Source: Rhodanobacter thiooxydans (GTDB lineage: Bacteria > Pseudomonadota > Gammaproteobacteria > Xanthomonadales > Rhodanobacteraceae). From it: a DNA stretch of 64,000 nt. Positions 62,504 to 64,000 of the stretch are shown here, one piece after another. A model generated the notes under the pieces. It did not search any database and was not told the DNA's origin. It saw nothing but the letters and a program-made list of their open reading frames with translations. Each line of letters begins with the position of its first letter. Position 1 is the first letter of the stretch. The stretch spans positions 1,922,001 to 1,986,000 of the forward strand of contig NZ_CP127409.1 of NCBI RefSeq assembly GCF_030291135.1, written 5' to 3'. The translations under genes and the position numbers were made by a program.

Positions 62504-64000
62504 ATGTTCGAAGGACTGCGCTTCAACCACTGGAAGACCAGCGAAGCCGACGACGGCGTCGTCACGCTGACCCTGGACCGCGCCAACAGCAGCGTCAACG
62601 CAATCTCCCGCGCGGTGCTGGACGAACTCGAGCAGATCGTCGAGCGGCTGGCCATCGAGAAGCCGGCCGGCGTCATCATTCATTCGGCCAAGCCCTCGGG
62701 GTTTGCCGTCGGCGCCGACGTCAAGGAATTCATCGAGTACGCGAAGCAGGACACCGTGCTGGAGAACATCGAGCACGGCCAGCGCGTCTACGAGGCGCTG
62801 GCGCGGCTGCCCTGTCCCACGGTGGCCGCCGTGCACGGCACCTGCATGGGCGGCGGCACCGAGCTGGCCCTGGCCTGCCGCCAACGCATCGCCGCCGATG
62901 ACGACAGGACCCGGATCGCCCTGCCCGAGGTGATGCTGGGCATCCATCCCGGCTGGGGCGGCACCGCGCGGCTGCCGCGCCTGATCGGCGCCACCGAGGC
63001 GCTGCCGCTGATGCTGACCGGAAAATCGCTGTCGGCAAGGCGCGCGCTGGCGTTGGGCGTGGTCGACCGGCTGGCCCGTCCCGACGAGTTGCTGGCCGAA
63101 GCGAAACTGCTGTTGCGCCACCCTGCAGCGCGCCCGTTCACCCGACGCGCCATGGCCTGGGCCAGCAACACCTGGCTGGCCCGGCAGATCCTGGCACCGA
63201 TGGTGTACAAGCAGACCGCCGCCAAGGTGCGCAAGGAACACTACCCCGCGCCGTTTGCGATGATCGACGTATGGAAGCGCGGCGGCTCGGCCATCCAGCA
63301 GCGGCTGAAGGTCGAGGCGCGCTCGGTGGCGAAGCTGGCGCAGACGCCGACCGCGCAGAACCTGATCCGCATCTTCTTCCTGCAGGAACGGCTGAAGGGC
63401 CAGGGCGGCGGCATCGAGCATGGCATCAAGCACGTGCACGTGGTCGGCGCCGGCGTGATGGGCCGCGACATCGCCGCGTGGGCGGCGTTCAAGGGCTTCG
63501 AGGTGAGCCTGCAGGACCGCGAAATGAAATTCGTCCAGCCGGCACTGGACCGCGCCCGGGCGCTGTACGAGAAGAAGCTGAAGACACCCGAAAAGGTCGA
63601 GGCGGCCATGCGCCGTCTGCGTGCGGACATCGAGGGCGCCGGCGTGGCTACGGCCGACCTGGCGATCGAGGCGATCTACGAGAACGCGCGGGCGAAGGAA
63701 GCCCTGTACGCCGGCATCGAACCGCAGTTCCAGGCTGACGAGATCCTCGCCAGCAATACCTCCAGCATCCCGCTGGACGAGTTGCGCAAGGATCTGAAGG
63801 CGCCGCAGCGCTTCCTCGGCCTGCACTTCTTCAACCCGGTGGCGCAGATGCCGCTGGTCGAGGTGGTGCGCCACGACCAGCTCGACCCGGCCATCGAGAA
63901 ACGCGCGCTGGCGTTCTGCAAGGCCATCGGCAAGCTGCCGGTGGCGGTCAAGGGCACCCCGGGCTTCCTGGTCAACCGCATCCTGATGCCCTACCTGCTG
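62504..64000 (+). CDS. FadB/FadJ-like enoyl-CoA hydratase/3-hydroxyacyl-CoA dehydrogenase (partial)
   Basis: The gene runs off the window after about 499 codons; the full family length is near 700. The N-terminal crotonase part shows VVTLTLDRANSSVNA, GGGTELALAC and ALPEVMLGIHPGWGGTARLP, carrying the two glutamates for hydration. The NAD-binding domain shows HVVGAGVMGRDIAAW near residue 315, SNTSSIPLDEL, and the catalytic histidine in GLHFFNPVAQMPLVEVV. It performs hydration and oxidation in fatty acid beta-oxidation. No fadA is visible before it, so the thiolase may follow beyond the edge. Confidence 0.93.
   Translation, partial: MFEGLRFNHWKTSEADDGVVTLTLDRANSSVNAISRAVLDELEQIVERLAIEKPAGVIIHSAKPSGFAVGADVKEFIEYAKQDTVLENIEHGQRVYEALARLPCPTVAAVHGTCMGGGTELALACRQRIAADDDRTRIALPEVMLGIHPGWGGTARLPRLIGATEALPLMLTGKSLSARRALALGVVDRLARPDELLAEAKLLLRHPAARPFTRRAMAWASNTWLARQILAPMVYKQTAAKVRKEHYPAPFAMIDVWKRGGSAIQQRLKVEARSVAKLAQTPTAQNLIRIFFLQERLKGQGGGIEHGIKHVHVVGAGVMGRDIAAWAAFKGFEVSLQDREMKFVQPALDRARALYEKKLKTPEKVEAAMRRLRADIEGAGVATADLAIEAIYENARAKEALYAGIEPQFQADEILASNTSSIPLDELRKDLKAPQRFLGLHFFNPVAQMPLVEVVRHDQLDPAIEKRALAFCKAIGKLPVAVKGTPGFLVNRILMPYLL

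Overview
The window is a GC-rich chromosomal segment (about two thirds G+C by eye) of a gammaproteobacterium. It most likely comes from the Xanthomonadales, in or near Rhodanobacteraceae. The evidence is the block rpoE-rseA/mucA-degP/mucD-lepA-lepB-DUF4845-rnc-era-recO, fabV as enoyl reductase, a ccoI/ccoS pair, and many intergenic palindromes of the CTCCCCTGC-GCAGGGGAG type. No tRNA, rRNA, CRISPR array or intact insertion sequence was seen.

Layout. 0-2.5 kb: end of the cbb3 oxidase assembly cluster (possible fixH end, ccoI, ccoS). 2.5-13 kb: acetyl-CoA hydrolase/transferase, a phospholipase D/cardiolipin synthase-type protein, xseA, a ThDP enzyme paired with an aldehyde dehydrogenase, a YdcF-like protein and an alpha/beta hydrolase. 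13-23 kb: a three-module GH18/polysaccharide deacetylase/GT2 synthase, a DUF1456 protein, a von Willebrand lipoprotein followed by an ECF sigma factor and its probable anti-sigma partner, a YigZ-family protein and an MsbA-like ABC exporter. 23-28 kb: a four-gene redox operon (aldo/keto reductase, carboxymuconolactone decarboxylase-like, cupin, zinc alcohol dehydrogenase) divergent from a LysR regulator. 28-36 kb: a winged-helix/NTPase regulator opposite an uncharacterised secreted protein, then accessory enzymes (berberine-bridge-like oxidase, serine hydrolase, PepSY protein, RibD-like reductase, GNAT acetyltransferase).

36-38.3 kb is the most unusual region. A 425-bp tandem duplication carries the 3' end of the GNAT gene. 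It is followed by an AT-richer DUF4062 gene whose stop codon lies inside a sequence closely resembling the left half of an integron attC site. This looks like a relic of gene-cassette or island insertion, and the DUF4062 protein is the best candidate here for an uncharacterised, possibly defence-related function.

38.3-49.2 kb: fabV, cutC with a Tat-exported glycosylasparaginase, cspA, a purine/methylthio salvage and cell-wall recycling group (MTA/MTI phosphorylase, HGPRT, nagZ, CYTH), rlmD, and ydbH with a fused ynbE-ydbL. 49.2-58.9 kb: the housekeeping block read leftward from an RpoE-type promoter: envelope-stress sigma/anti-sigma/protease, LepA, LepB, RNase III, Era, RecO. 59-62.2 kb: a GGDEF-EAL c-di-GMP protein preceded by a small protein of unknown function. 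The window ends inside a FadB/FadJ-like beta-oxidation gene.
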